The notes under the pieces are model-generated. The model had not been told where the DNA came from, searched no databases, and worked only from the letters and a program-made list of their open reading frames with translations. From Heliocybe sulcata (taxonomy: Eukaryota > Basidiomycota > Agaricomycetes > Gloeophyllales > Gloeophyllaceae), in assembly GCA_004369045.1 (NCBI GenBank), contig ML213512.1:987510-1051509 (forward strand): a DNA stretch of 64,000 nt, given 5' to 3'. Position numbers and translations under genes: made by a program. This document shows, piece after piece, positions 35,199 to 44,675 of the stretch. Each line of letters opens with the position of its first letter. The stretch's first letter is position 1.

Positions 35199-35600
35199 TT
35201 AAGGAATGGGAAGCATCAGCCTCCCACGCCCGGAAATGAATAAGTTGGGAGGGAACGTGGCGCTACAAACGGGCAAGGTAATGGCCACCTGCCTCTTGAA
35301 AGCGATGAGAGTCACAGGAGGAGGGCCTGATGGCCCATTGATCCATGATGGCTGAACATAGTCCAGGTCGGATCCAGACAAGAATAGGACGGCGAGTTTG
35401 CCCATAAACGGAGGTGCAGCCGGACTTCAGTATGACTTATACTGTAGGCTTCTGGAGGAACACTTCACGGCATGAACATAGACGCCGGAGGCGATGATAC
35501 CTTGCAGGGCATAACACACAGCGGCTGCGGTGTTCACTGGTACCCAGTGCATACTCCATGCGTACTTCCAAGTGCTGATACCTGCGTGCCCTGATTGGAA
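35199..35600 (-). pseudogene. Possible coding remnant
   Basis: Two adjacent minus-strand frames read as protein-like: one at about 35580-35425 (STWKYAWSMHWVPVNTAAAV onward) and one at 35405-35199 beginning MGKLAVLFLSGSDLDYV and containing SWINGPSGPPPV. They are separated by stops without a clear splice. No family recognised. It could be a degraded exon pair or chance. Confidence 0.2.
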
Positions 35601-36241
35601 AACAAAGTCAACTTTGCTAGCCTAAAACAGCAGATGGCTGAGTAAAACCATCAAAGGAAGGCCACTGGCAGAAATACCTGACGCAACAGGGACTGAGGGT
35701 CCAGGGCGCCTCTGCACCCGTGCATCGTCCAGATCGAGCCATTAATACCAGAAGCATCGCCTCATGGAGTCAAGGTGACGGCGCGACACAGCTTTGCATT
35801 CTCGAGGCATCGGAAGCGCAGAGGTGAAGAATAGCATGTTGACGTGGGACGCGTCGAGCACACGCCTGCCTAACCGGCAAGACTGTCACATGGAACGCAG
35901 CAAGAATGGCGACTGCACCAGACTGTAGAAGCGACAAACTGTAGAACAGCCAGGGGATTGATAGACAGGTGCATTACAGATTGCACGGCGAACTCACATG
36001 ATAGACATGAATAGGTGACGCAGTCACCGGCGATATATATTGTACAGCATTGTGTGACGAGTGCTATTCTTGCACAGCGGGTTCAAATGGGTCGACGACG
36101 TCCACTACATGACGGATCTTCGGCGCCCCAACTCTCGAGGCGATGCATACATTCAGAACATTTCAACGGGTCTCTAAGCTCACGACTCTCCGCGGAATAT
36201 CAAGGCGCCGGGCACGAACTAGGTATATATCTGATACATCA

Positions 36242-37118
36242 TCAAACCTGAGATGAACCGTCAGCATCCACTTGACTGCGTACAAAAAAGCAAGACATAC
36301 CTAAGAGAGGCGCAGCGTGATCTTGCTTGAACCTGATACTACAATTCGAGCACACAAGCTCAAACGTCTGCAACGTATTCGACTTGCAAACGAACCAAGG
36401 TAAATAGCTGGACGTTCCCGGTGCAAACTCCAGTGTACCAACGAGCGCCAATCTCGCTGGTTTATTGCGCCATGACAGAGTGCGTGGACGCAACAGAGTT
36501 TCCGTATCGGCCAAGCGCCAGACCTGGATTGTCTGTGTATCACGCAACGAGGAGTAGGTTTTAGTACCCAGCTCTGATGTAGCGGGGATAGTGACGTTCA
36601 GAGTGCAGCGTTCTAAGCCATAGTCATGCACTCGGAATTGCATCACAGTGCTATGCTAACAGACAAGGGTAGTTGAGTCGACCCCAGGCTGCTCAGGAGT
36701 TAATCGACCAAAAGATGCTCACGTCGTTGTCAATCCGTACCGCTGTACCATTCCTATCCACTTCCCCAGGCTTCACCTCGTTCACGCTGGATATCATCAT
36801 CGGATAATTCATCACCGGCGGCATATCCAGTATCCTCTGCGATACATTAAGGCGCTCCAAGCCAATGTACACGCTTGGAAACCGAGGCTTTGCAGAGGAC
36901 ATCTTGAATGGTCGCGGTGGGGCCTCCCACAGGGCGGCGACGGACAGATTTAGCGTCGAGATAACGAGGGAGACTATGCAGGTAATGATCAGCCACCGGA
37001 CGGACGTCTGGGTAGGCTGGGGCATTGGTGAGGCATCGCGCTCTCGGCTACCATCTGAGCCGTCTTCGAGCTCGAGTTCGAGTGCTGTGTACTGTCCTCG
37101 GCGGTCGTTGCGGAACAT
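36242..37118 (-). CDS. Single-pass membrane protein (hypothetical)
   Basis: Basidiomycete-type protein of unknown role with a short acidic cytosolic N-terminus, one membrane segment (VRWLIITCIVSLVISTLNLS) and an extracytosolic domain. Exon 1 starts at 37118 and contains FPSVYIGLERLNVSQRILDM, a motif I associate with a family of similar basidiomycete membrane proteins. The intron after RIDND joins to HSTVMQFRVHDYGLERCTLN. The domain continues with two cysteine pairs (WFVCKSNTLQTFELVCSNCS), probably disulfide-bonded. The 3' end is uncertain: a GTATGT donor near 36302 may add a short final exon instead of the read-through end at 36242. It shares orientation with the adjacent 7TM gene. Confidence 0.6.
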
Positions 37119-37609
37119 GCTGGGATGGAGGCCACCTAGACGCGTAGTGGTACTGGACTGGCGATAGTTAACGTTGAAGTGTCAATCGTGAGAGAAACAG
37201 GGACCAGGGCGTCTATTTGAAGCGATGGCTGTACCGGGCTGCGTCGTGCCTACCGGTACTGAGTCGAAAGCTGCGATGATACAGACGGGCATGACTCCTG
37301 GTTCGCGGCTGTGTACCTGGTGATATACGAGCAGCACAGGCGTCTGCACATCCCCAGGGTATGAGAGTACCGGTTACCGGTAGGGTATCGAACAAGCTTC
37401 AAGGAGAGCTATCCAAGATACAGTGATAGACTGAGAGCGACAGGTACTGCTCTCGGTTGAGAGAAGCTCGAGGGAAGGGAACCCTATTGCAGTCGTCGAC
37501 CACATGCTTATTGTAGAATACAGTATACATATACCCAGGAGATCACTGCCAATTAATCAGTCCATAGATATAATTACGATAAGATTTAAACACCCGCAGC
37601 GTTATAGCC

Positions 37610-38554
37610 CCTTTGGTTTCTGATTGTCATCGTCCTCGTCTAGGATCTTCTTGATGATCTCCCGACCTCTCTGTAGCGTGTTTCTAGCAAGTATCCAGGG
37701 TTCCGGCCCCTTTGCCTTCTCCCAAGCACGATCCTTGAGCTCCAGGAAAGCGCCAGTCTTGATATGTCCCTGCAGCAGAGCCAGCACCTTGCCCGTCGGT
37801 GCGAGAACGTTGCCTAACCTCCGCTTTAGGGGCTCTAAAGAGGGATACTCTACGGGTATCAAGAGCGTCTCGCCTCTGATGGAGTTTCTTAGTTAGTGTC
37901 CAAAGGACGTAGGATAGGCACTCACATGAGGTCGGGGAATGGTGGCACGCCTCTTGCTGGTGCAGGGCCCACCTTCCTCCACGCATCAGGGCCCTCCGCA
38001 CGGTTCTCAGGATCACTCTTGGACCATTTAACGTTGACGCTCGTCTTATGTCCCTCCCAATGCGCCTGGTGGTCCAGCGTCATTGCCATTGTGCTGATCT
38101 TCTCCCGCGCCGCCCAGGGGTCTCGGCTGTACCAGAAGTACCAGCCTTTATCCCAGTACCGAACCTCCTTCCCCTTCCCCTTCTTGATCGGCGCATCTTC
38201 CATGTCTTCGTCTACGGTGCTGCTGAAGAAGCTCGCGATGTTCTGACCCTCTCGAGGTAGTGGTATCTGCTGCTGGACTGGGACCACTTCAGGTTTGGTG
38301 CTCTTGTGGTCAGCTACGCTGAGCACCTTGTAAACCTCGTGCATAAACACCTTCCGGAGGCATATCGAGCGGCACCACGGTGTATGGCGGTAGGTTCGAC
38401 CTGCGACAGTCTGAGAGCAGTAGATGAAGCAGCGTTCGTCGGTTTTCCTCGCGTGTTTTCCCCCTGGCGGTCGGAGGACATAGACATATGGGATATAGGT
38501 CCATACAGACTGTGCTGCCCGTCGAGGGTCTTCAGTAACAGATCTGTTACTCAT
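37610..38554 (-). CDS. Small hypothetical protein
   Basis: Not assigned to a named family. The minus-strand frame from 38554 contains RTYRHTPWCRSICLRKVFMH, a cysteine-containing block I associate with uncharacterised basidiomycete proteins, then a charged linker (EDMEDAPIKKGKGKEVRYWD), WYFWYSRDPWAAREKI and a second exon from RGETLLIPVEYPSLEPLKRR to a terminal DEDDDNQKPKGL. The second exon is separated by a short intron near 37870-37925. The true start may lie in a separate upstream exon, because the first 40 codons of the frame have weak protein character. No membrane segment. Confidence 0.5.
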
Positions 38555-39551
38555 CTTGGGAATGGTAAGGAAGGTAGCACGCCCAGGGAGTCGGGACAGT
38601 ACTGAATATTAGACTCCTATCCAGTTTACCGTACTACAGTCTAGAGCAGTTAATAGCGGACTATGAAACGTCAACCTAGATTATTTTCTTTCATTTCCGC
38701 AAAGGTTTCCTCATCCCGCGCTGTTCGAAGAATCGCTTTCGCAGCTCACGCACAGAAGGTTCATACCCTCACATTATTGCTGCGGGGAAAGTCCCCGGAG
38801 GCGCAGAGTATATCCATGCTCCACTCTCGGAAAGCGACCGTCCCTAAGACCGATGGTTCTGGGATATGGACGGCAAGAATGTATTGCGACTCGAGTCCTA
38901 GGACTTGGCGCTCCGTCTTGCTCCTCTGCCACCTATCTTGCGCTCAGGACTCGGTGAAGGTGCTCTAACGCGAAGATACGAGCGTTCCAGTGCTCGGGTC
39001 CTGGGTTGTGGGGTGGGTATCCGTTGCTCATAGACAAAGTTATGCGATTGCGGACAGATGCGTCCGTAAACACAATGGGGCTTACTCTCGCTCAGCGCGG
39101 TTCACTCGAATTTTTCCTGCTTCGGTCAGTTCGCTACCACGGTCAGTTCAGAACATAGTGCTCGGAAAGCAAGAGGTGAGCGTGACGTTTTCATCTACAT
39201 TATCATGTTATAGGATGGCTATGGTATTTTGAATTTCTTCAGGGAGTACGGTAGATGCGCTTGTCGTGTCGGCCGGGTGCTCTAGAACTTGACACTTCTG
39301 ATTCTATCTTCGTCATTTGGTCCTCGCAGGTATGCTAACGTATTCCTCAGATATCCAGTTGGGAAGCAGTCCGCATCACACGTATGCGCTAAGTAGTGTC
39401 CTACTTCTTGTATGCTATTTTACCTGGCGCTCGCACGACAGCGGATCGACTGGGGATCCCATGAGGTGCTAAGCTTTTCGGTGTACTGGAGCCCTACTAC
39501 ATAGTGGCAAATGTCATCCAAACGACATACGTTGCTTCCGCTTACACTTGT
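38555..39551. other. Intergenic region, no gene seen
   Basis: Contains a few short open frames (for example 38663-38968, plus) without motifs. No repeat or RNA gene recognised. Confidence 0.4.
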
Positions 39552-41044
39552 TCACTCCTGTTTCTTCGCCAGACCGCGCGTGAACAAGGGTGAGTTGTGG
39601 CATTCTTCCCAAGAATGCAGCATCTGCGTGTTCTGCAACGAGGCACGTACTTCCTCTCTCCCCCACTCCCGGAGCTCATGGTCGTATTCGTTCATTGCTT
39701 CGGCAAGGCTCTTACGACCCTTGACATACTCTTTGAACCTTGTCACATAACACCAGGCATCGTTTATGGCATGGTTGAGGCCTTGGCCTCTATCTGTTGG
39801 GGACGATGTTAGCGCACGATCGACGAAGGTGAGGGATACCGACGGAAGGTCATCGCGTGTGCAGCATCGCCGCCCAAGGTAACGCGACCCCCTCTGTTGT
39901 CCCATGGTATCGGCTCCCAGTACGAGAGTGGGGTATACCAAATCGTTTTTCTCTTTGGCAGATTGGTCCAGGCAGTCCGAAATGGATCGCTGCACTGAGC
40001 GGCTAGTTGCTTGGCTTCTGTCAGATGGTCGACATCCGGAGTGCTGGGGGCTCCCTGCTTCACCGGTCGGCTGAACATGATCATGAATTCCCATGTTGTT
40101 GGGTCTTCTGGATCACGGACATCTTGAGCTGGATATTGATAGGATGACAGCGTTCCCTGATTCGTCTCAATCGGATACCTGCATTTATAACTCACTTGAA
40201 ACCCAACACCAGAATCCGCTGGGATGTATGGCCGTGTTATAGGCAGGATCTTGGCATCTTCTACAGAGTACCTGGCATTCGTCATGTACGCCTCGAATGG
40301 GATTGGTTGCACCACTGATTGTTCTTCGCCCACCAGGAATGTCCTGACCACGGATTTGGCTCCGTCCGAGCCCACGACAGCACTTCCCGCGCATTTGGTG
40401 CCATCCTCGAATTTCGCAGTGACCTCTTCGCCACCTTCCGACATCGATAATTCAGACAGGCGTTTGCAATACTGTCACCGTGTGTTCTCAGGTGCTGATA
40501 ACTCATGCTCCAGTGTTCCAGTGTCGCAAGATCTCACGTGAATGTCTATGCCCGCTAAGCATAGTCTGCGGAGCTTCGTCCTCGAGATGCGATACTAGTT
40601 GCGTTTCGTCGGTACCGCAAACATCGGCTCGCCCGTTTCTGCGTTCCAGACAGGCAAGACATCGTTCTCCGAAGTGTGGTAAGACGGATCAACCTGCGTC
40701 GACTTGAATAGTTCCAGGAGGTCGTCCGTGAGCAATTCCGTTAGCATCGAGTAGGACCAGTGGAGGGACACGCTCCAGTCCCTCGGTCGGCCTTCCGGAG
40801 GCTCCTTTCCAAAAACGACGCACGGTATATCGGCCTACTATCAGAGGTCATCCACGAGTCGTTGGCTAACAGCGTCCACCTCACTTTCTTCAAACCCTGT
40901 GCGATAAGCAAGCCGGTGATCCCTATGCAGGTATGTAAGTTTTTAAGCCTCACTACACTTGCCTCCGTCGCACTCACCGGCCCCCACCACTATAACAGGT
41001 CTTACGGCTGTAGGATGCCCGTTGTGAAGGCGGTCAGACGGCAT
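39552..41044 (-). pseudogene. FAD-dependent aromatic monooxygenase with in-frame stop
   Basis: Class A flavoprotein monooxygenase (PHBH fold). The start at 41044 reads MPSDRLHNGHPTAVRPVIVV into the dinucleotide motif VVGAGITGLLIAQGL once an intron is spliced. Joined exons continue DIPCVVFGKEPPEGRPRDWS, LHWSYSMLTELLTDDLLELF, RISRTKLRRLCLAGIDIH, ELSMSEGGEEVTAKFEDGTK, VVGSDGAKSVVR (the DG motif), and GGDAAHAMTF joined to HRGQGLNHAI (the FAD-ribityl GD motif), ending GLAKKQE. A TAG at 40597-40595 sits in frame between PTKRN and YRISR; the only GT-AG span that would remove it is about 21-28 nt, too short for an intron. Otherwise the frame is open, so this looks like a recent nonsense mutation, or a sequencing error. 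Confidence 0.72.
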
Positions 41045-41326
41045 CTGGGATACGTAGGTCCGCTGCGAGGACCTATGGTTATCTGCTTATCAAGAACAGT
41101 GGCTCGCTTCTAGCGTCGCCCGCAGTAAACCAGCGTGGAGGTGCGCAACGGCAATATAGGAATAGACCTATGATTGAGCCTGAATTACAATATCCCGAAG
41201 TTGGACCAGTGTCACGAGATTGGAGAATTCATCAGCGCTATTTTGCGTCAGTCTTGCGGACGTCAAGCGGTCTTGGCATACAAGTACGCGTTGTAAGAGG
41301 AGTGTCTTCTGCTATACAAATCTCGT

Positions 41327-42010
41327 TTACTCTTTCTTCTTTGCATAACCACGCTTGAATAAAGGAGCTTTCCAATCGTTCCAAGAGTACAACATGCGGC
41401 TATTCTCGACTGAGGCACGTACTTCCTCCCCTCCTCTCATCCGAAGTCCTCATCGTATTCGCTTATTGCTGTCGTCAGACTCTTCTCACCTGGGACATAC
41501 TCTTTCAGCCTTGTCACACACGACGAAGATTCCGTGGTTTACGCACTGCCCTCGCTCTACGGAGAGCGATGTTAGCATCGAATAGCGTAAGACAATGTGA
41601 GATAGGCCATACGTACGGAATGTCATTGTGTGAGCAGCATCCCCGCCTACTGTTACGCGGCACGTATGACTGACACCAGTCCGGTACTGTGAGGAAGGCA
41701 TGGGATCCATTGCGTGGCCACGGAACTTACGTGACTGTCTACCTCTGTAGAGCATAGCCTGCAGAGCTTCCCTCTGGAGACGCGATAGGTGTACATCGTA
41801 GATCACCATCCCGAGCTCACCGGTCTCGGCATTACAAGCAGGTAAGCTACACTCGGCCGGGGTTCCATAAATGTGATCGGTTTGCGTGGATGTGAATAGT
41901 TCTATGAGGTCCTCTGGGAGCAGGTCTGTCAGCGTAGAATAGGACCAATGCAGGGAGAAGTTCCAGTCCTCACGGAGGCTCCTTCTCGGAGACGACACAA
42001 GGGAGTAAGT
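41327..42010 (-). pseudogene. Internally deleted tandem copy of the FAD monooxygenase
   Basis: Directly upstream of the first copy on the same strand. It retains the middle-N-terminal part (LREDWNFSLHWSYSTLTDLL and ETGELGMVIYDVHLSRLQRE) and then jumps to the C-terminal VTVGGDAAHTMTF and ERGQCVNHGI. The C-terminus EEVRASVENSRMLYSWNDWK with PLFKRGYAKKKE matches the first copy's EEVRASLQNTQMLHSW. The N-terminal GxGxxG region and the whole substrate domain with the DG motif are missing, and the frame is broken after the GD motif. It cannot encode a working enzyme. The conserved ends show that it arose by tandem duplication followed by deletion. Confidence 0.75.
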
Positions 42011-42483
42011 TCAGAGCTAAGGTCGGAAGGTATGGTCAGTTCTTCCACGCAGGCCACAATATAAATGCACACCTGCATTTAACAGGTGCAATCTCGTGTT
42101 TCCGGAGATATAGCGTGGTATCATCCATTATTTTGGAGCCGATGCATTCCGCCGAAGTCTTGTACGGCCTACAGTCGCCCAGGAAATCCTACTTAGCATA
42201 GTCATAGGTTCCGGTTAGCCCATAATTTTTCCTGATCAGACATGCTGCATGATGCAGATAGCCTATGTGGCGGCACGGACAGACTCTGTCACGTTCGCGT
42301 GACACTTCGCGTCAAAGCTTTCAATATCCCACATGGACGTTTTAATCAAGCGCATCGAGGACCTGAATTTCCAACGTCCCTACGACAGAGAAACCCACAA
42401 AAAGATATACAGTTCGCGACCATACTGATCCAAGGGAACTGGTTCCTCCAACTTACCCAAATTCAGGTTACATAAACGAAAAT

Positions 42484-43328
42484 GTGCTTAGCGTCGCGGA
42501 CCAGGATGAGTGCCCCCCGCTGCAGATTCTCATATATGCCGTCGAGAACATAATCAGTCCGGACTTGATACGCCTCCAAATACCGCATCTGCTGCATCTG
42601 CTGGCGCATATTGAGTGCATCAGGCGGCGAGCTGTCAAGCAGGCTAGTCGAGCCCTTTCTTGGAACGACTATTTCAGTGACTCGGACGAAAGACGGGCTG
42701 TCCTGCTTACGGAGCAGGAACGCAAGTTCATGGAACAGATTAGCGATGAGAGCGAGCAAGCAGGAGACCGAAAACTGTACGCCACTGTCATTTTCAGGCT
42801 GTGCCAGCTGGTAAGTAAGATTCGCCGTACTTCATGCAGCATGGATGTACGTTAACTCATGGACCCCGAATGGTAGCATATACATTCACTCTGGCGAGAC
42901 GATACAGAAGATCAGCTTCAGGACTACATGGCACAGTACTTCCCGTCATTCACCAACCAGCAGCCGAATCGATTATTCTACCTCGACCTAAGCCAGGACG
43001 AGCAAAGGCAGTTAAGGGATGTAGGCAAAACCTGTGCAAAGTTCCTGCGTGATGCGTCGGAATGGGAGACGAGACTTGAACAGGCATGGGTCGCCAAAGG
43101 GTACGCGCGGAACTCAGCCCTGTTACATATTGATTCATGTGTGAAAACCCCAGATTTTCCATTGATGATCTCTACGGTATCGAAGAGTTTCTGCAGGAGC
43201 GCAGTGCGAAATTTGAAGAAGAATTTCCAGAGCCGGTGAATGCAGAGTTGCTATGCGAATACGTGGAGAGGTACGCGAAGCATACAGTAGGCCGCATGGT
43301 ACAGGACTTTGAGTCTATATTCCAATGA
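42484..43328 (+). CDS. Hypothetical acidic protein, N-terminus unresolved
   Basis: No family recognised. Three exons were read: a first ending at 42810 (donor GTAAGT), 42877-43100 and 43154-43328. The protein contains ALSWNDYFSDSDERRAVLLT, EQERKFMEQISDESEQAGDR, then HIHSLWRDDTEDQLQDYMAQ, LFYLDLSQDEQRQLRDVGKT and FSIDDLYGIEEFLQERSAKF, ending DFESIFQ. It is soluble, charged and helical in character. No ATG starts the first exon in frame, so at least one exon upstream is missing from this model, or the start is internal. A minus-strand frame over 42463-42610 also reads as protein-like, which makes the 5' end doubtful. Confidence 0.5.
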
Positions 43329-43578
43329 ACATCTATCGTGGCAGACCACAGCCTGGTGGGTCCTTGGATTACTGTAGTGAGTTGACGTTCACCCGGCAAT
43401 GGGCGGGGATGATACTTTCCTGGACTCGCGTGGTGGTGGAAGATCTTTGTCCGCGGACATAGACCTGCTGCAGCGCTTTCGGTTGATGTATTCGCGGCGA
43501 ACGGGATGTCACGAAATAGATCTCTACTAGCTGCGTCTGCTCTCAATGAGATAACGTGAAAATCGGAAGCCATCAAAT

Positions 43579-43614
43579 GGCAAGATGGCCGAGCGGTCCA
43601 AGGCGCTAGCTTCA
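43579..43614 (+). tRNA. tRNA-Leu, 5' half (interrupted gene)
   Basis: Acceptor strand GGCAAGA (43579-43585), D arm with A box TGGCCGAGCGG and D stem GCC/GGC, then the anticodon-stem strand CTAGC (43606-43610) and loop bases TTCA. The acceptor pairs with TCTTGTC at 44500-44506 and the anticodon strand pairs perfectly with GCTAG at 44465-44469. The anticodon begins CA, fitting leucine (CAA or CAG), but its third base cannot be fixed because the interruption starts there. Confidence 0.8.
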
Positions 43615-44464
43615 CTTCCAGTAACCGAATATATGACTGCCCTGTAAATGTGGCCCAATATCGGGAAGTCACGGTTGAAATATCCGTGCAATTGGATACA
43701 TGATTATCTATTTGATATATCACATATCGTTAAAATGAGAACATATATCTACAATTTGTGTGATTCTATGACTTGCAAGGCATATTTGTTATTCACGTGC
43801 AAAGGTTAAGGTGAATGGTGATCTCATATTTGGCCGAAGCTACGGCAGAAAGTAAAAATTTTAAATATTAGCTTCTCACGTAGTTCTGTCTGTATTACAT
43901 ATATAGTAAAACATATCCATATACAGTAGAAGTTTGTTGGACATTTCAAATTTTCTGCTTCGAAATGATGATGGCTAATATTTCTTCCAGCACCAGTGGG
44001 ACAAATGTCAAAACGAAACCGGGGACCAACATTTGTCATGGCGATATATTCCATATATGGGTTCCCATTCGGGTCTGTTGGGGTATCCTGAAGTAAATTT
44101 GAAATTCCACACATCAAGCATATCTCGGAAGATATACCAGATATGGGCGATAATCCCAGTGCAATGAAATATTCGAGATTGTTGTCGATGAAAAACCTCA
44201 ATACAAATAAGAATTATACTTATAACTACACATCGGACAATATTTATAATTTACTTCAACATATTCCAACATAGTGTAGCTTCGTATGTATTTCATATAT
44301 ATAAATCCCTATACACAATATAACATATATAAAAAATAACCTGCCATTTCCGGTGAATATTATATATCAAAGCCCACATCTCAATTTAGGTCGGCATTTA
44401 CAGCGATCACGTATATTCGGTTCCCTCCGGTGCTTCAGGTTTATGTAGGGTTTCTTACGTAATT
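43615..44464. mobile_element. AT-rich insertion with inverted repeats inside the tRNA-Leu anticodon loop
   Basis: This 850-bp segment separates the two tRNA halves and is far more AT-rich than its surroundings. Near its ends are imperfect 28-bp inverted repeats at 43623-43650 and 44395-44422. Each reads AACCGAATATA, eight variable bases, then CTGTAAATG, the right copy inverted, with identical spacing. GCTAG flanks the segment on both sides (43605-43609 and 44465-44469). This could be a target duplication but is also expected from the palindromic anticodon stem. The repeats are subterminal rather than exactly at the borders. A small non-autonomous DNA transposon is the simplest reading; an oversized tRNA intron is the alternative. 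Confidence 0.55.
43824..44201 (-). CDS. 125-codon open frame inside the tRNA insertion (hypothetical)
   Basis: Open from 44201 to 43824 in strongly AT-rich DNA, where stops should be frequent. It includes NNLEYFIALGLSPISGISSE, TPTDPNGNPYMEYIAMTNVG and RFRFDICPTGAGRNISHHHF, and a hydrophobic stretch FYCIWICFTIYVIQ. No catalytic motif of a transposase or endonuclease was recognised. It could be a remnant of a mobile-element protein or a chance open frame. Confidence 0.3.
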   Translation of the reverse strand: MRFFIDNNLEYFIALGLSPISGISSEICLMCGISNLLQDTPTDPNGNPYMEYIAMTNVGPRFRFDICPTGAGRNISHHHFEAENLKCPTNFYCIWICFTIYVIQTELREKLIFKIFTFCRSFGQI

Positions 44465-44507
44465 GCTAGTCATTTCGATGGCGTGGGTTCGAATCCCACT
44501 CTTGTCA
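44465..44507 (+). tRNA. tRNA-Leu, 3' half (interrupted gene)
   Basis: Anticodon-stem strand GCTAG, a long variable arm that folds as CAT-TTCG-ATG (type II, as in leucine tRNAs), T arm GTGGG-TTCGAAT-CCCAC with B box GGTTCGAATCC, acceptor strand TCTTGTC and discriminator A at 44507. TTTT at 44511-44514 is a good RNA polymerase III terminator. Sequence identity to the expected 3' half is intact; only the distance from the 5' half is abnormal. Confidence 0.82.
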
Positions 44508-44510
44508 TCC

Positions 44511-44514
44511 TTTT
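44511..44514 (+). terminator. RNA polymerase III terminator of the tRNA-Leu
   Basis: Four T residues three bases downstream of the tRNA discriminator position, the normal place for Pol III termination. Confidence 0.6.
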
Positions 44515-44675
44515 CCCTCTTGCACTGCGATTATTGCGCAGGCTACTGACCAGTCCCAGAGCCCTTGAAGTTTTTTTCCGGTCCAAAGTCATATATTCAC
44601 TGTCAGAACAACTGAGAGTCACTTGGACGACCCTCAAAGCTCAGTCACAATCAACGAAGTGCAAATCGCGACTTA

